DNA of 64,000 nucleotides, from NCBI GenBank assembly GCA_033239005.1, contig BSQZ01000011.1:5067001-5131000 (forward strand). The letters are read 5' to 3'. Shown here piece by piece: positions 46,527 to 57,867 of this stretch; the stretch's first letter is position 1, and each line of letters opens with the position of its first letter. The notes under the pieces were generated by a model, which did no database searches, had not been told where the DNA came from, and saw only the letters and a list, made by a program, of their open reading frames with translations. Source of the stretch: Lamellibrachia satsuma. Its lineage: Eukaryota; Annelida; Polychaeta; Sabellida; Siboglinidae. The translations under genes and the position numbers were made by a program.

Positions 46527-47911
46527 TAGTGCCCTGCGCGGGCCGGGCTTTGGGTCCAAGCCCAGCCCGGGCCTCTACATAATTTCGCGGGCCGGGACGG
46601 GCCTGGGCCTACATACCGCGGGCCCGGGCCGGGCCTGGGCTGAAAACAATTTAAACACAGCGGGCTTGGGCCGGGCCTGGGCCCAGTGTGAGCGGGCCGG
46701 GCCGCGCCGGGCCATAATAAAAATATTCATACAAAACACCGATTATTACTTTATTTTTTTTATAAAAACTGATTATAAATTGTAATTCCGGTTAATGAAT
46801 GCTTAAAATTATTTCTTTAGTATTATATTGTTGCAAATTGAGACCTTGCATGGAATCTAATGGCCCCCATAAGTTCACTTGGCTGGAAGCAGCTAGCCCC
46901 AAATGTTTACTTTAGAAATATTTGCAGAGGCAATCAAGCCATGATTAACCATCAACTTATCACCCTTTGTGGACATTCTATTGTCTAGGTCTTCCCTCCA
47001 AACATTGCCCACCTGAATGACCTGCCCACTGCCAAGTGCCCACTAGGCCACTAGCCCACTACCCAGTACCCAACCCAGTTGGTAACTGGTATTTCTCCCC
47101 AGTCTTAATTCATTCACACTTGTACTAATTCACACATGTCTGAACCTGTCTGTCTCAGGCTAGAGACTGCAGGCCTGCTGGAAATGCCACTGGCTGTCAG
47201 TGCCAGTGGGTAACATTTTATTGAAATATCATATTAAATTATGATAACTTAGTTGAGCTAAATCAATTAACAATATAAATTGGGGTTATAGCTTTCATAT
47301 GGGTTAAGTCAGGGTTAGATAAACAAATCTCCTACCCTAACCATAAGCCAATACGTTAAAGCCAAATATAACAAATGCTATCATATTTAATAGTAATGAC
47401 ACTAAGAAGTTTTTCTTTATTTTTCTTCAGGATATTCGTAAGTTTGAAGAAGTTGGTGGTGCTGGATTTTTAGAACTCATCCAGCACACTATGGAACATC
47501 AGCATAAGAGTAGTACTCCACTAAGAGCTAAGGATATTATGCCCCATCCGATATATGTATATATGTTTTTTATTTAATAAAACAATGAGTCTGTTTTACA
47601 GTCTATTTGTTTTTCGTTTTTGTTATAAGATTATAGGTTTCTCAAAACTTAGCGGGCCGCGGGCTTGCGGGCCGCGGCTTACCCATCTTTGGCCCGCGGG
47701 TATGGGCCGGGCCTGGGCCTGAAACTTGCGGGCCGGGCCGGGCCTGGGCCAAACATTCACGGTCTGGGTCGGACCTGGGCCGGGCCTGGGCCTAAATTCT
47801 AGTTTGCGGGCCTGGGCCGGGCCGGGCTTGAGAAATTATTGCGGGCCTGGACTTTAACTGCTAATTGCGGGCCGGGATTGGGATCAAATTCTAGGCCCGC
47901 GCAGGGCACTA
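46527..47911 (+). mobile_element. hAT transposon, internally deleted, 1385 bp
   Basis: Begins TAGTGCCCTGCGCGGGCC and ends with its exact inverse. It is flanked by an 8-bp target-site duplication, GTGCATAT (46519-46526 and 47912-47919). Both ends carry dense GGGCCGGGCCTGGGCC-type subterminal repeats (46540-46715 and 47650-47905), while the interior is AT-rich. The interior retains a piece of transposase (47431-47577). Terminal inverted repeats, 8-bp duplication and transposase together fix the hAT superfamily. Parts of the interior recur inverted at 28690-29230. Confidence 0.93.
47431..47577 (+). pseudogene. hAT transposase exon fragment
   Basis: After a good acceptor (TTTTTCTTCAG) the frame reads DIRKFEEVGGAGFLELIQHT, then TPLRAKDIMPHPIYV and soon a stop. 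This matches the hAT/Hermes-type segment D.RPF..V.G.GF..L......., ending LPHP, which precedes the catalytic core. The rest of the transposase is absent, so the element depends on an enzyme supplied in trans, if mobile at all. Confidence 0.8.
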
Positions 47912-48199
47912 GTGCATATTTGAACAAACAGTTTTCATGTAGTAATTGCAGCGTGGCTGAATGCTTCCCAGAGAAGTCGAGGTGGCGTTGGAATGACCAG
48001 GTATGCCATGGCATGAAGTGTAAAGTGCTATAGACATGCTATACAAGAACGTACCTTTACCTTTTTTTATTAATTTCCACAACGTTAGGTAACCGACATC
48101 TGGGTAATGGTCAACGCTGGCCATACCACGGATGTCAACCGGACTTCGTAATATTGTGATAATCGAATATGCAAGTTATTCTTTCTTTCATTTGGTGAG

Positions 48200-48884
48200 C
48201 CGAGCTCTCGTGGAGCACTGAGTTCCGGGAACTGATGGTGGTCAATGCTCAACTGAAGTGATTTATTTAAGCTGTGCTTATACAGCCTGCTGGTCTGTTT
48301 GACTTACTTACTCACCCTCTTCGCACCCTAGTTGGTGCATAAGGCCACTCAGTAACTTCCGATATTTCGTGCGATCACTAGCTGCAGCTGATTGTTCTCC
48401 CCAGTTGGTAGACATTCTGGTATTGCCTATTTTAAAAGCCTTTTCAGCTCCCATTGCATTTTCTTTCAGCTGCTTCCGCTTCGCTTACCGACATGCTTTC
48501 TTCGTTTTGGCGCACAACAATCTGTATTCGGGACCTTGGAAATTTAGCTTTGCGTCTTTTGTCAATAAGCTCTAGAAATGCTGCATCAATCCATTGTTTT
48601 TTCTGGCTATTGTATTTCTTGGCCCTGTTGGTTTGCTGTAGGACAGGCCACGTTTGTCTCTTTTCAAGCATTTCTGTTTGTATATGTGTCTCGTATTTAC
48701 GTGCTCCTTCTGTTGTTTTTAGAAAGTCAAGTTTCAGCTTTGGGTGATCTGGTCTCTTTTTACTGCATGCATGTCCTTGTAGTTTAGCCCAAACTTGATG
48801 ATGGTCACAATCGGCACTCGTCGGAGTTCTGCAGCGACAACAATAAGATTGAGGGGCCTGAAGTTCGCCTTTCGTCCTCTGCAT
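48200..48884 (-). mobile_element. Internally deleted LINE, minus orientation
   Basis: The minus-strand frame 48884-48444 gives SADCDHHQVWAKLQ, DHPKLKLDFLKTTEGARKYE, then KKQWIDAAFLELIDKRRKAK. This is the endonuclease C-terminus and linker of RTE-like LINEs. It then jumps to a C-terminal tail at 48420-48290 (SDRTKYRKLLSGLMHQLG, EEGE stop), so the RT is missing. Confidence 0.7.
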
Positions 48885-49149
48885 TCAGTGAAAAACACCC
48901 TCGCCACGAGAAGGCATGCAGTAGGAATTTCCTTGTCAGAAGCTATATATTGCGCTGAACATGTGAGGTATTTTATAGGAGCTGAGTTATTTAACCTCGG
49001 TCCCGTGTCCGTGGTAACAGGGCTTTCGAGGGCCAGTATAATAGCCTCTCGTAAAACAATACTCTCGCCGTAACCTCCTTGAGGTAATTAACTAACGGAT
49101 GCTGTTCACCGTGAGGCACGAGGCTGATTTAAAGACGGATCTCAGAGCA

Positions 49150-50410
49150 GCATGGTGCCCGAAGGCGCAGTGCGCATCACCCACCTGAGTGTGGACACAC
49201 TCTGCGCTGTCATTAACCCATGTCACAGCTATGGGCAAACAGCAGTGCTTGGAGAGGAGATGGTCCCCACCAAGTTGATACTTTGCCCACAGAAATGCCA
49301 TGAACACACAACAGAAGAACATGTTGAATCGGTCGGGGCCCCGATCAACAACGACCGCGCCCTCCTCTAGTACGCTCCATGGTGGAGAAATGATAAATGC
49401 ACCACTAGAGTAAGAACAAGAGCAAGCATTAGGCAGCATGGATAGAAAACCATCACAGGGATGTGGAATATCCGCACCCTAAGTAAAAAAAACTAACCCA
49501 TGAACTAACCCGGTATCAGTGGGATATGCTAGGAATGGGCGTTGAAGTCAGATGGACAGGTTTTTGGAGATACAACAACAGAGGAATGACACAAAGTGTG
49601 ATACAGCTGAGAGGAATCCATGCAAACACCAAAACGGTTCATTGTGAACAAGTATATTAGCAAATGTTGTCATTATAGCTGTACACCAACCTCCAGCAGT
49701 CTAATGCCCGGGGAGGGTGTGCCGCCAGAGCCCCATGAAGCACATGGAGAGACAATCAAGACATTTTTGGTCACCAAGAGAGAATTATTGAACAATTTAT
49801 CTAATATATATAAGTGCATGTAAGGTAAGCCCGTGCGGAACGTTTTCATTGGGAAATTTCCTCGTCGATGAAAGTGAGAATTATCAGGTTTAATTGGGGC
49901 ACAAAGAGAGAAAATTTACATTTTTTCTTCTGACAGAGAGAGAAAAATGGCCAAAAACGGGCATTTGCGCGGCACATACATGTATACCTCAGTATATAGA
50001 TCTCCGCTAAACCTCAACATTTCGCACTGGAAGACACACGCCGACCCTGAAACGATAAAGGTCCTTACTACACTATGCCAGAGGATCTGGAAAACAAAGG
50101 AATGGCCCAGAGAATGGATTAAATCCATGATTAGTCCACTCCCAAATAAAAATATTCTTATATACTGAACACAAGACAAACGAATATGTGAGACAACTAT
50201 AGTGCATTCCCTTGCAGGAAAACAAGAGCCCATCACGAGAGAAGACTGGGCCGCCAGAGAAAAAACTGGCTAGATAACATACAACTAATTATGTAGGCCT
50301 ACACATCGAAACCTACCGACCCTGCTACGCACAACAGACGCTGGCGACGACTGTGTGGGAATGTGGCACCCCTACGACCGTCCCGGTCCAGGGATGAAGG
50401 AAGGAAGAAG
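49150..50410 (+). mobile_element. RTE-like LINE, broken copy
   Basis: Plus-strand pieces in order: endonuclease start at 49459-49615 (GMWNIRTLSKK, MGVEVRWTGFWRYNNRGMT); an RT fragment at 50030-50160 (HADPETIKVLTTLCQRIWKT, KEWPREWIKSMISPLPNKN); a C-terminal tail at 50240-50400 (GRQRKNWLDNI, NRRWRRLCGNVAPLRPSRSR). These are the ordered hallmarks of EN-RT LINEs often mis-annotated as craniofacial development protein 2. Much of the EN and RT is deleted. Confidence 0.78.
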
Positions 50411-50419
50411 GCATGGTGA

Positions 50420-51218
50420 TCTGCGCCCCCTTTGTTAAAACCTACACCTTGCGTACAGGAATTTGTTTCTCAGCCTCTTGTTATAGTTACAGAACTTCTC
50501 TGACTCCTCAGGCGTAGCCTCTGGAGTGTTGGGCAGTATTCTAGGCCACCTAGCTGAGAAAATGAGACCTTCCAATTCATATTATATTATCCAATCAACA
50601 ACCGTTATTACATTTCATCCGTGTCGGTATGTGACCTTCACCTTGCTTACACGTCATTTTCGCCAAGTTGATAGGACACATACGCTTGTATGTGCTCATT
50701 AAATATGGCTGTGTCATGCCACTTCAAACCCATCAGGTAAGCAATACAGGTGAGGCAGATCATGTTGTTAATTTTTTTCACAGAATGCATGTAACGTGCC
50801 TCGGAACCAAAGCAATCAGCACCGCGTTTGTGAATAGGATGCTGGCTTGTCATCGATGACACTCAACTGACTGTTACTTACTGACAGCTCGTAACTGTGT
50901 CAACAAATGACCTAAACAATAACACGGCCTGAGCTAGATTATTGATGCATGAAGTTGAAGTAGACCGTCGTGCAACCGTTGCTGTTGCAGGTATATTTTA
51001 TTGTCGTTCTTCTTCAGTTCTTGATGTTTGCATTAACAATACTGTCAACAGACATTAATAAATTACGTTTGGGTATTTTTTAACGGACGGGCAACATCAG
51101 TCTTTGACTTTGTCTTTGTCAATTTATAAATTATATAATAATATGTCTTTGACTCATGGACATGATTGTGAGTTCTATGACTGACTAAAATATAAATTTT
51201 ATTATATAATGACAATAT

Positions 51219-51270
<52 letters not shown>

Positions 51271-51590
51271 ATAATTATTTGTTGGCATAGGGGAGTTATG
51301 CAGTAAGTAATCACATCTGCCTAGACATGTGATATTTTATATGTGGACTGTTACTAGATATATAATGATGTGTGGTAAATAAAGAACCTTGTGTCTTGTT
51401 GATTGAGTGCATGTAAACTATACTGCCTAGTTATGTAACTTCTATTTGACAGCAGGACTAAGTCTAAAATCTTATTTAGGGTTCTTCTTCCAGGATATAT
51501 ACTACATTATTAGCTTCGTCATGTTGAGGACTTCTAAATAGGGTCCATTCACAGCATTGGTAGGCTATGTTAGCGATAGTGAGTTGACAA
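50420..51590. other. Intergenic; one unrecognised minus-strand open frame
   Basis: The minus strand at 50862-50647 has an open frame containing EARYMHSVKKINNMICLTCI and GLKWHDTAIFNEHIQAYVSY. Its composition looks protein-like and it could be a decayed exon or a transposon piece, but I do not recognise the family and see no convincing partner exons. The rest is AT-rich. Confidence 0.35.
51217..51283. repeat. (TA)n microsatellite
   Basis: About 60 bp of (TA)n with one interruption. Confidence 0.95.
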
Positions 51591-51599
51591 ACAACAGGT

Positions 51600-51651
51600 T
51601 ACACATTTACCCAAACCCCTGGCCCCTGCCAGGGGTTTGGGTAAATGTGTA
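51600..51651. repeat. Perfect 23-bp inverted repeat (hairpin), 6-nt loop
   Basis: The arms 51600-51622 and 51629-51651 are exact reverse complements (arm core ACCCAAACCCCTGG), separated by CCCCTG. The stem would be fully paired. It lies 400 bp upstream of the FBXO8 ATG. Confidence 0.95.
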
Positions 51652-52056
51652 CTTTGGCGCCGATCAGTGTGGGTTTTCAGCCAGGCTACTATGCAATGTA
51701 GCAACGAGTCTTCATTTGAGCAGAACAGCAGATTAAGCTTATAGCATGTTATTTTTATTATAGAATTGGTAAATTCCTTCCCCGTCATATTGATGAAATA
51801 AAAAAAATTGCCTGTACATAGCAATATCCTTGGTGTGAATCCAGGGCTTATAGTTATACATGTCCAAATTCTACAGAAAAAAATTCTTGGTGTCAGACTC
51901 AGATTAGTCTACCAACAGCGCAGTTTCTTACTGTTGAAAAAATAACATAACCTTTTGGTGTTTTTTGTTGACAGTTATAGGCTCTCCTCTGATTCCACCC
52001 ATCCACGACAATGAGGCTATAGACTCCCTCACAGTTGCTGCACCGTCAGCTGCATC

Positions 52057-55000
52057 ATGGGTCAGATCATAGCTCGATTTCAAGAGCTTGAGACACAGAT
52101 GGCTAGTCGCCATGGCAACTGTTGCCACAGTCGGGAGTTGTTGCCACGGACCTTCCCCGACCTGAGCCAGTTGCCTCCAGAACTTGGTCTGCTGGTCCTG
52201 TCCAACCTGAATGCCACGGACCTGTGTCTCGCTGCTTGCGTCTGGCAGAACCTAGCTGCCATTGAGATACTGTGGCAAAGGTAGGCGCTGTACATCTATG
52301 CTGATTCATGTATTGCATTATAAAACTAAGCAACTTATCTTTGTTGCGACAAAAAAAATTTTCAGTTGTTAAGTCTGCTAAAATTTGTCATTCAATTTCA
52401 TTAAAATGTCAAGCACCAAACAATTTTCGATATAATCCGTGAGTAACCTCTACCCATTTTTGGAAAACCTATCACATGTTGAAGAAATGTGTCCACATGG
52501 TATCTGTTTTCAACATTTTAGTCAGTTATACAAAATGCAGATTTTTGGCTCTAAACATTATCTAAATGTTGCTAACATTAAAGGTTCGAAGGCTGATCGA
52601 TTTTATTATAAAATCATACATTTTTTAATATAATCTTACCTAAATATATGTTTATGAATATCGACCTTGCTGTTCAGTATGCAGTTGTAAACATGATATT
52701 TGACTTTGAAGTCGAAACATTCAAATTAGACAGATAGCAGTCAAATTATATGAATAATTTTTTTATTAAAACACATGCAGTCAAAGTGTTAAAAACTTAG
52801 AATGGATGTAGTTTATACTATATTTAGATAATATGATTTTACGTTAAAACAATCATTTGTCATGTGTGAATGTGGCTGCTTTGTGGTTGCAGTCTGTGCC
52901 GCAGTCAGTGGCCGCATGTGTCGGCCTACCAACGCCGATATGAAGACGGCTTCTCCTTCAAGAGACTCTACATGCAGCTGGACGAAGCCACCCTCACATT
53001 TAATGCTGACCCAGCCCTGGTGAGTGTTGTCATAGTTATTACTAAACGTACTAGTTTCCAGAGTGTAATGTAGATTTTGTTTTGTTTGCTGTAAATATGC
53101 CATGTCACCAGATTTAAAATGAACATTGTACCAGAGGGTAGTGAAGGATATTTATATGTGACATGATTTAGGTACATGCCTTTATGTGTAATTCTTATGT
53201 TTTTTTTGCCGTAACATCACGTCCCCAGAAGAATGAATATTGTACATATACCCGAAGGTATCGGGCTGTCTCAGCTAGTGATTGTGAAGCATACTGGTAT
53301 ATGACATGACTGAATACATGACTTTATGTGTATGACTTATGATTTAGAAGTATGCCTTAGGCTTATGATTAATTAATATGTGCATGACACAATGGTGACA
53401 CAGTGGTGACATTTACTATTGATACTTGATGCACACGGATTCTTAATTCTGTGCTGATGCCAGCTACTGTTGTACTGGACAGAGTGTGCTCATAGGAGTA
53501 TCGGTGCACTTCCAGGGTCTGGAGTACCTACTTAGGGAGAATCTGGTGGATGACACTGCAGAGGAGATTGCTCAATTCCTTCACAGGGCCCGCGACATCG
53601 ACTGGAAACAGATGCGAGAGTTCCTGGTGCACAGGTAGCCTACTAGCTGTACGTAGATCGGCTGACTGAAATGAACAGGAAACATTAGGGACTTCAATAA
53701 TGTTCTCAATGTCTGGGAAATTATAAGATTTTGTTCAAAAATCCTAACTTTTGTGAATGAGACAAAATATTAGCTTATTGTTCATTTGTGTTTTGCAATG
53801 ATTTGAGTTGTTCTCAAAACAGCACTACATGTTGGTTTTCGAAAATAGTAATTAAGAATCAAATCTGAGGACTTCCTTGCTTTCAGAGTTTTGGATGGTC
53901 AGTGAAAATAAAAATGTTTCTTTTAATAAATGTGTGCAAGAAAAAGGGATATTGTGCTAGTAAGTCTGTAGCTAACCTTATACTGACTGTCAGAATTTAT
54001 TTTAATTTAAATACAATTGATCATGTTACCAGACGTGACGTCTTAGATCGGCTGGTTGAGCTGCAGAATTTCCGCAATCATTTCCTGCCGAATGCCCTGC
54101 GATGTTTCTTTCGAGAGACGCACCCTCCAAATGAACGCAGCGACTACCTCAGCACCCTGGTTGAGAAGTTCTCACAACGATTCTGCGAATGCAACCCCCA
54201 GTTGGGTCTGTCTCAAGGTAACCTACACCGCTTGTAGCGAGACATAGCCCTAGTTCATTTGACAGAGTGGCTAATCAGGATTATTAGCAGCAGTTGAATG
54301 TATTCAGAAGTTGTAGTAAAGTTTTTTTGTTACACAAGCTAAATGTAACATCCTTGAATGGATAGATGATCTGGTTTATCGGTTATTAATATTAAACATA
54401 ATTACCTCTCAAGAAACTTGTTATTCGATCTGAATATTTCGACTGCATCCCGTGGTCTTCTTCAGCAGACTGTATTACGGATGTGTCACATGACCAATAT
54501 CATGTGACACAAGCTGAAGCAGGATTAGACTAATTAACTGATTAGACTCCACAACAGCCACGGCCGGCCGCTCTGTACAGTCCTGGAACGGCTGCCGCCG
54601 GCCGCATACATGACCCTCTATTAAAATAAAAAAAATCCTGGCGAATACCTACTGAACTAAACGCTACCAAATTTTGCCACACCCTAGCGGATACGTACAA
54701 CAGCAGCTCGTTACGTGCATGTGTTGCCCTTTTGGAAATCTTGATTTTCATCAGTTTTGTTCGCGCTATCTCGAAAATTTCTATATTTGTCATGATAAAA
54801 TATGGTGTTACTTTAAAAAATAACCGTCAGAATTTGATGTGTTTTCAGTGGTGCAAAGCTAACACATGTCAGTCGTAACTTTCAAAGTTTTAACAAATGT
54901 ACTACTTTGTCTTTGCAAATTGTTATCAAATGTCAACATTTTATTAATATATCCTATTTCTATGTATACATGCATGTGGAGAAATTACTACTCTTCAAAA

Positions 55001-55354
55001 TAAACACAACTTGTAATTGTCAATATTGAATAGTTTTTTTTCTACAGATTTTTTAACACAAGGAGGTAAAATCGCTCGAAATTTGCCAGAAATCCTGGGA
55101 ACATGGTGGCATGTTTGAATAAAATCCTGGGGCCTAATGGGTTAATATTTGTTGTTTCAGATGCTGTCTACATCCTCTGCTACTCCCTCATCATGTTATC
55201 GGTAGATTTGACAAGTCCACATATCAAGAACAAGATGTCAAAGCGAGAGTTCATCCGTAACACACGCCAGGCCACAGCTGGCATCAGCGATGACTTTGTC
55301 GGCCATCTCTACGACAACGTGTATCTCATCGGTCATGTAGCACCAAAGGCATGA
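52057..55354 (+). CDS. FBXO8: F-box only protein 8 (F-box plus Sec7 domain)
   Basis: FBXO8 is an SCF substrate adaptor with a Sec7-like domain, reported to direct ubiquitination of ARF6. Exons: 52057-52280, 52893-53019, 53516-53634, 54033-54217 and 55161-55354 (TGA), all with GT/AG borders and matching phases, giving 282 residues (human 319, with a longer N terminus). The F-box is at about residues 38-80 (LPPELGLLVLSNLNATDLCL), then FSFKRLYMQLDEATLTFNAD, then Sec7 (about 118-275) with NFRNHFLPNALRCFF, THPPNER (E190 aligns with the Sec7 glutamic finger), AVYILCYSLIMLSVDLTSPH and MSKREFIRNTR. The start is the first in-frame ATG after a stop at 52012; MGQ also begins the human protein. A likely 5' UTR acceptor is at 51973. 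Confidence 0.95.
52281..55160. other. FBXO8 introns
   Basis: Introns are AT-rich and free of recognised transposons. Intron 4 holds an inverted repeat at 54486-54511 (TGTCACATGA, CCAATA, TCATGTGACA), nested within CTTCAGC...GCTGAAG, followed by a CpG-rich patch containing GGCCGGCCGC at 54560-54605. Confidence 0.5.
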
Positions 55355-55579
55355 CCTTGGCAGTGACCGTGCTGTGTAAGTCTATGAATCAGAGGCAGAG
55401 ATACTAGCTTCATCCAGATTGAAGATCATACAAATGATTGTTTGGTTTTAAGACAATAGTCATGTATCAGTGTAAGCCAATTAATGCTGGATTAGTACCA
55501 GCATAGAACATTCAATCAAACATCAATATTGTAAATATGTAACCGGTTTTTAATATTACTGTTGACATAATAATTTTAT

Positions 55580-55585
55580 AATAAA
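55580..55585 (+). promoter_or_regulatory. FBXO8 polyadenylation signal
   Basis: AATAAA 226 bp after the FBXO8 stop, followed by AT-rich sequence; the first hexamer on the coding strand after the stop. Confidence 0.65.
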
Positions 55586-55589
55586 GTTT

Positions 55590-56940
55590 TCAAAATATAT
55601 ATATATAGTGGCACTATATTTACTAGTTGAGTGTTTTTGATTTCCAACAAATTATTATATCATCTAAATCCAGTCGGGTGTATAATAATATTTATTAGCA
55701 TCACAAACCTGATACAATACTATATAACAATGGGGTTATTGTGGAACACTTATTCAGACTGACTAACTTTCTGAAATGGCAAGACTAGATTTTTTGTGTC
55801 AACGAGGGCAAAATTGTATGACTAGATAAGAAGCAAAAAGACAATAAATAAGTATGAGTAATAATGCAAAAAAAACACTTGATGAGCAACATCAGTAACT
55901 GGAGTGAAAGGAAAAAGACCAAAAATTATTTTTGGGACAAATGGGAGGACTCGAATGTCTGCGATCTTAGCATATCATTGTCTGCTTATTTCAAATATGT
56001 AAAAACTGTCATGTCAACGAAACCTTTGTTATTGTTTTATAATAATTACCTCATTAAAACTTATGTCACACATTTAGATGTTTACCTTTAGAATGGCATG
56101 TAATGTCAATATTATCGAGATAGTTTCTTGGAGATTTCATATCACATTAGCTATTTCTGTGGCTTTGAATCGTGCATTTACTCAATGTTTAGTTTCGCAC
56201 AAGCATTGCTTATATAAATTAATATAATTATGTGTTTGATATCATCAGGTGTATTTATTTTGTACTACAAAAACAGTAACAATATCATCTTTTACTTTGT
56301 AAATATAAAAAATTCTGTTTCACCACTGTATAAATAATACCTTTGTGTATGTTAGTGTCAAGAAATGATGTGGGGAATTAATGTTGTATGACTACTGGCT
56401 TAAGTTATGTAAACTTTATTTATTGCTGGGTGCAACTTTGATGTATTTTTCCAATGATTACATGAAAATGGAATAATTCATTATAAAAAATTTGACAAAT
56501 ATATCTATTCATCATGAACTTAATTTTGGAAAATGTTTTCATCGAAACTGACTTTACTGTATTCTCAGTGAAGTGTGTTATTAAGACAAAAAACAGATGT
56601 TTCTAAAAAAAATTGTATTGGATTTCATATTTTCTGCACATACAAATTACACATAGGCTAGGATATTTGCATAGAATTTCACACAAATATTAATACTGAA
56701 AAATATGCAAATGCTTGTATTGTTTTCTTATTCATAAATATTCAAGGAATTCCTGTTCAATGCAAAATTGTATCCCAGCCTATATTAAGAAGAGTTCACA
56801 ATTTACAAATATACGTACACTGCATAGTTGTTTGTCAGTACATATTTGCATCACCTAGTGTATATAATGAATGTGTGTGGTTAGTTTTTATAGTGAAGAA
56901 ACTACTTGACAAAGATTATTCATTAATATCTTACTAATTG
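55590..56940. other. AT-rich intergenic sequence, nothing recognised
   Basis: Between FBXO8 and the small inverted-repeat element. Short open frames only, none recognised. Confidence 0.45.
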
Positions 56941-56944
56941 AACT

Positions 56945-57356
56945 TAAAGCTGCGTCCACACTTCGATTTATCATGTTTGTCATGTTTCAGATTCATTTTG
57001 GAAACAATCTAACCTATCTGGCATGAACTACAACATGCCACCTCATTTGTGCAAATGCGTTAGCTGGACAAACTATTCAATTAGTTATGGTTTGGCCAAC
57101 GAAATTGAACAAAAAAGGGCAAAATGGCTATGTTTAGCCTGTCTCTGTATACTACAACTCAAGGCTGTTCTCACTTTCACTTGTTAGCTGACCTAATGAA
57201 CAAGTAGTAAATTCTTTCAATGATTTCAACAAGAAATATGCACTGTTTTACATCACCAACTGTGCATGGTACTTGAACTATCCACACATTACAGGTATGA
57301 GCATCCACAAAACTGATTCACGATGGGCTAGACGAAGTTCGGACGCAGCTTTGATG
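56945..57356. mobile_element. Putative MITE with AAAGCTGCGTCC ends
   Basis: The left end reads AAAGCTGCGTCCACACTTCG and the right end is the inverse of AAAGCTGCGTCCGAACTTCG (18 of 20 match). TGAACT occurs just outside both ends, at the imprecise positions expected of a target duplication. About 410 bp, no coding content. The superfamily is not assigned. Confidence 0.65.
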
Positions 57357-57634
57357 AACTCGTATGATATCAGTTTCATTCTATTAACATTATGGTTAAA
57401 TCTTTATACAAAATTGTTTTGCAGTTTGTTCCAGAGGTCACAGCCAATTTTTATTTACTGTGGAATGTTTGGTTGTAATATCATGAAGTATGATTCTGAT
57501 TGTTTTAGACGAATCTCAAGCTATAATGTTATGCTGTGTACAGTATTGCAAGTCATCACTGCATTGAATTGTCATCTTGGGAAGATTGTTACTGCTAATT
57601 AATGTAACGTGTTGGGTGCTTACATTGTGGAATG

Positions 57635-57867
57635 GAATTGTGAATGACTGCGCCAGTATGGTGTCTAGAAGCAGTTGTGGACTGGTGTGAGAATTGTGAA
57701 TGACTGCGCCAGTATGGTGTCTAGAGGCAGTTGTGGACTGGTGTGAGAATTGTGAATGACTGCGCCAGTACAGTGTCTAGAGGCAGTTATGGACTGGTGT
57801 GAGAATTGTGATTGACTGTGCCAGACTCCAGTACGGCATCTAGAGGCAGTTATGGACTGGTGTGAGA
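57635..57867. repeat. 56-bp tandem repeat, 4 copies
   Basis: Units start GAATTGTGAATGAC at 57635, 57691, 57747 and 57803. The last copy has a 7-bp insertion (GACTCCA region). Confidence 0.93.

Larger units (their letters stand above)
46387..48064 (+). mobile_element. SINE copy split by a hAT insertion
   Basis: The SINE head and body (46387-46526: GGGGCGCGGTAGAGTAAG, CCACGTTGCCACAATTTACT) stop in GTGCATAT. They resume after the insertion with the same GTGCATAT and continue TTGAACAAAC, GCAGCGTGGCTGAATGCTTC and the AAGTGTAAAGTGCTAT tail with ACCTTTACC at 48055. Aligning with the intact copy at 27597 shows the SINE is whole apart from the insertion, so the SINE is older than the hAT element. Confidence 0.9.

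Noticed and set aside
46540..47905. Two CpG islands marking promoters
   Set aside because: The GC-rich blocks are the inverted subterminal repeats of a hAT element with a target-site duplication.
50647..50862. A conserved small protein (KINNMICLTCI...WHDTAIFNEH)
   Set aside because: Protein-like, but no family was recognised and no partner exons were found; left as unassigned.
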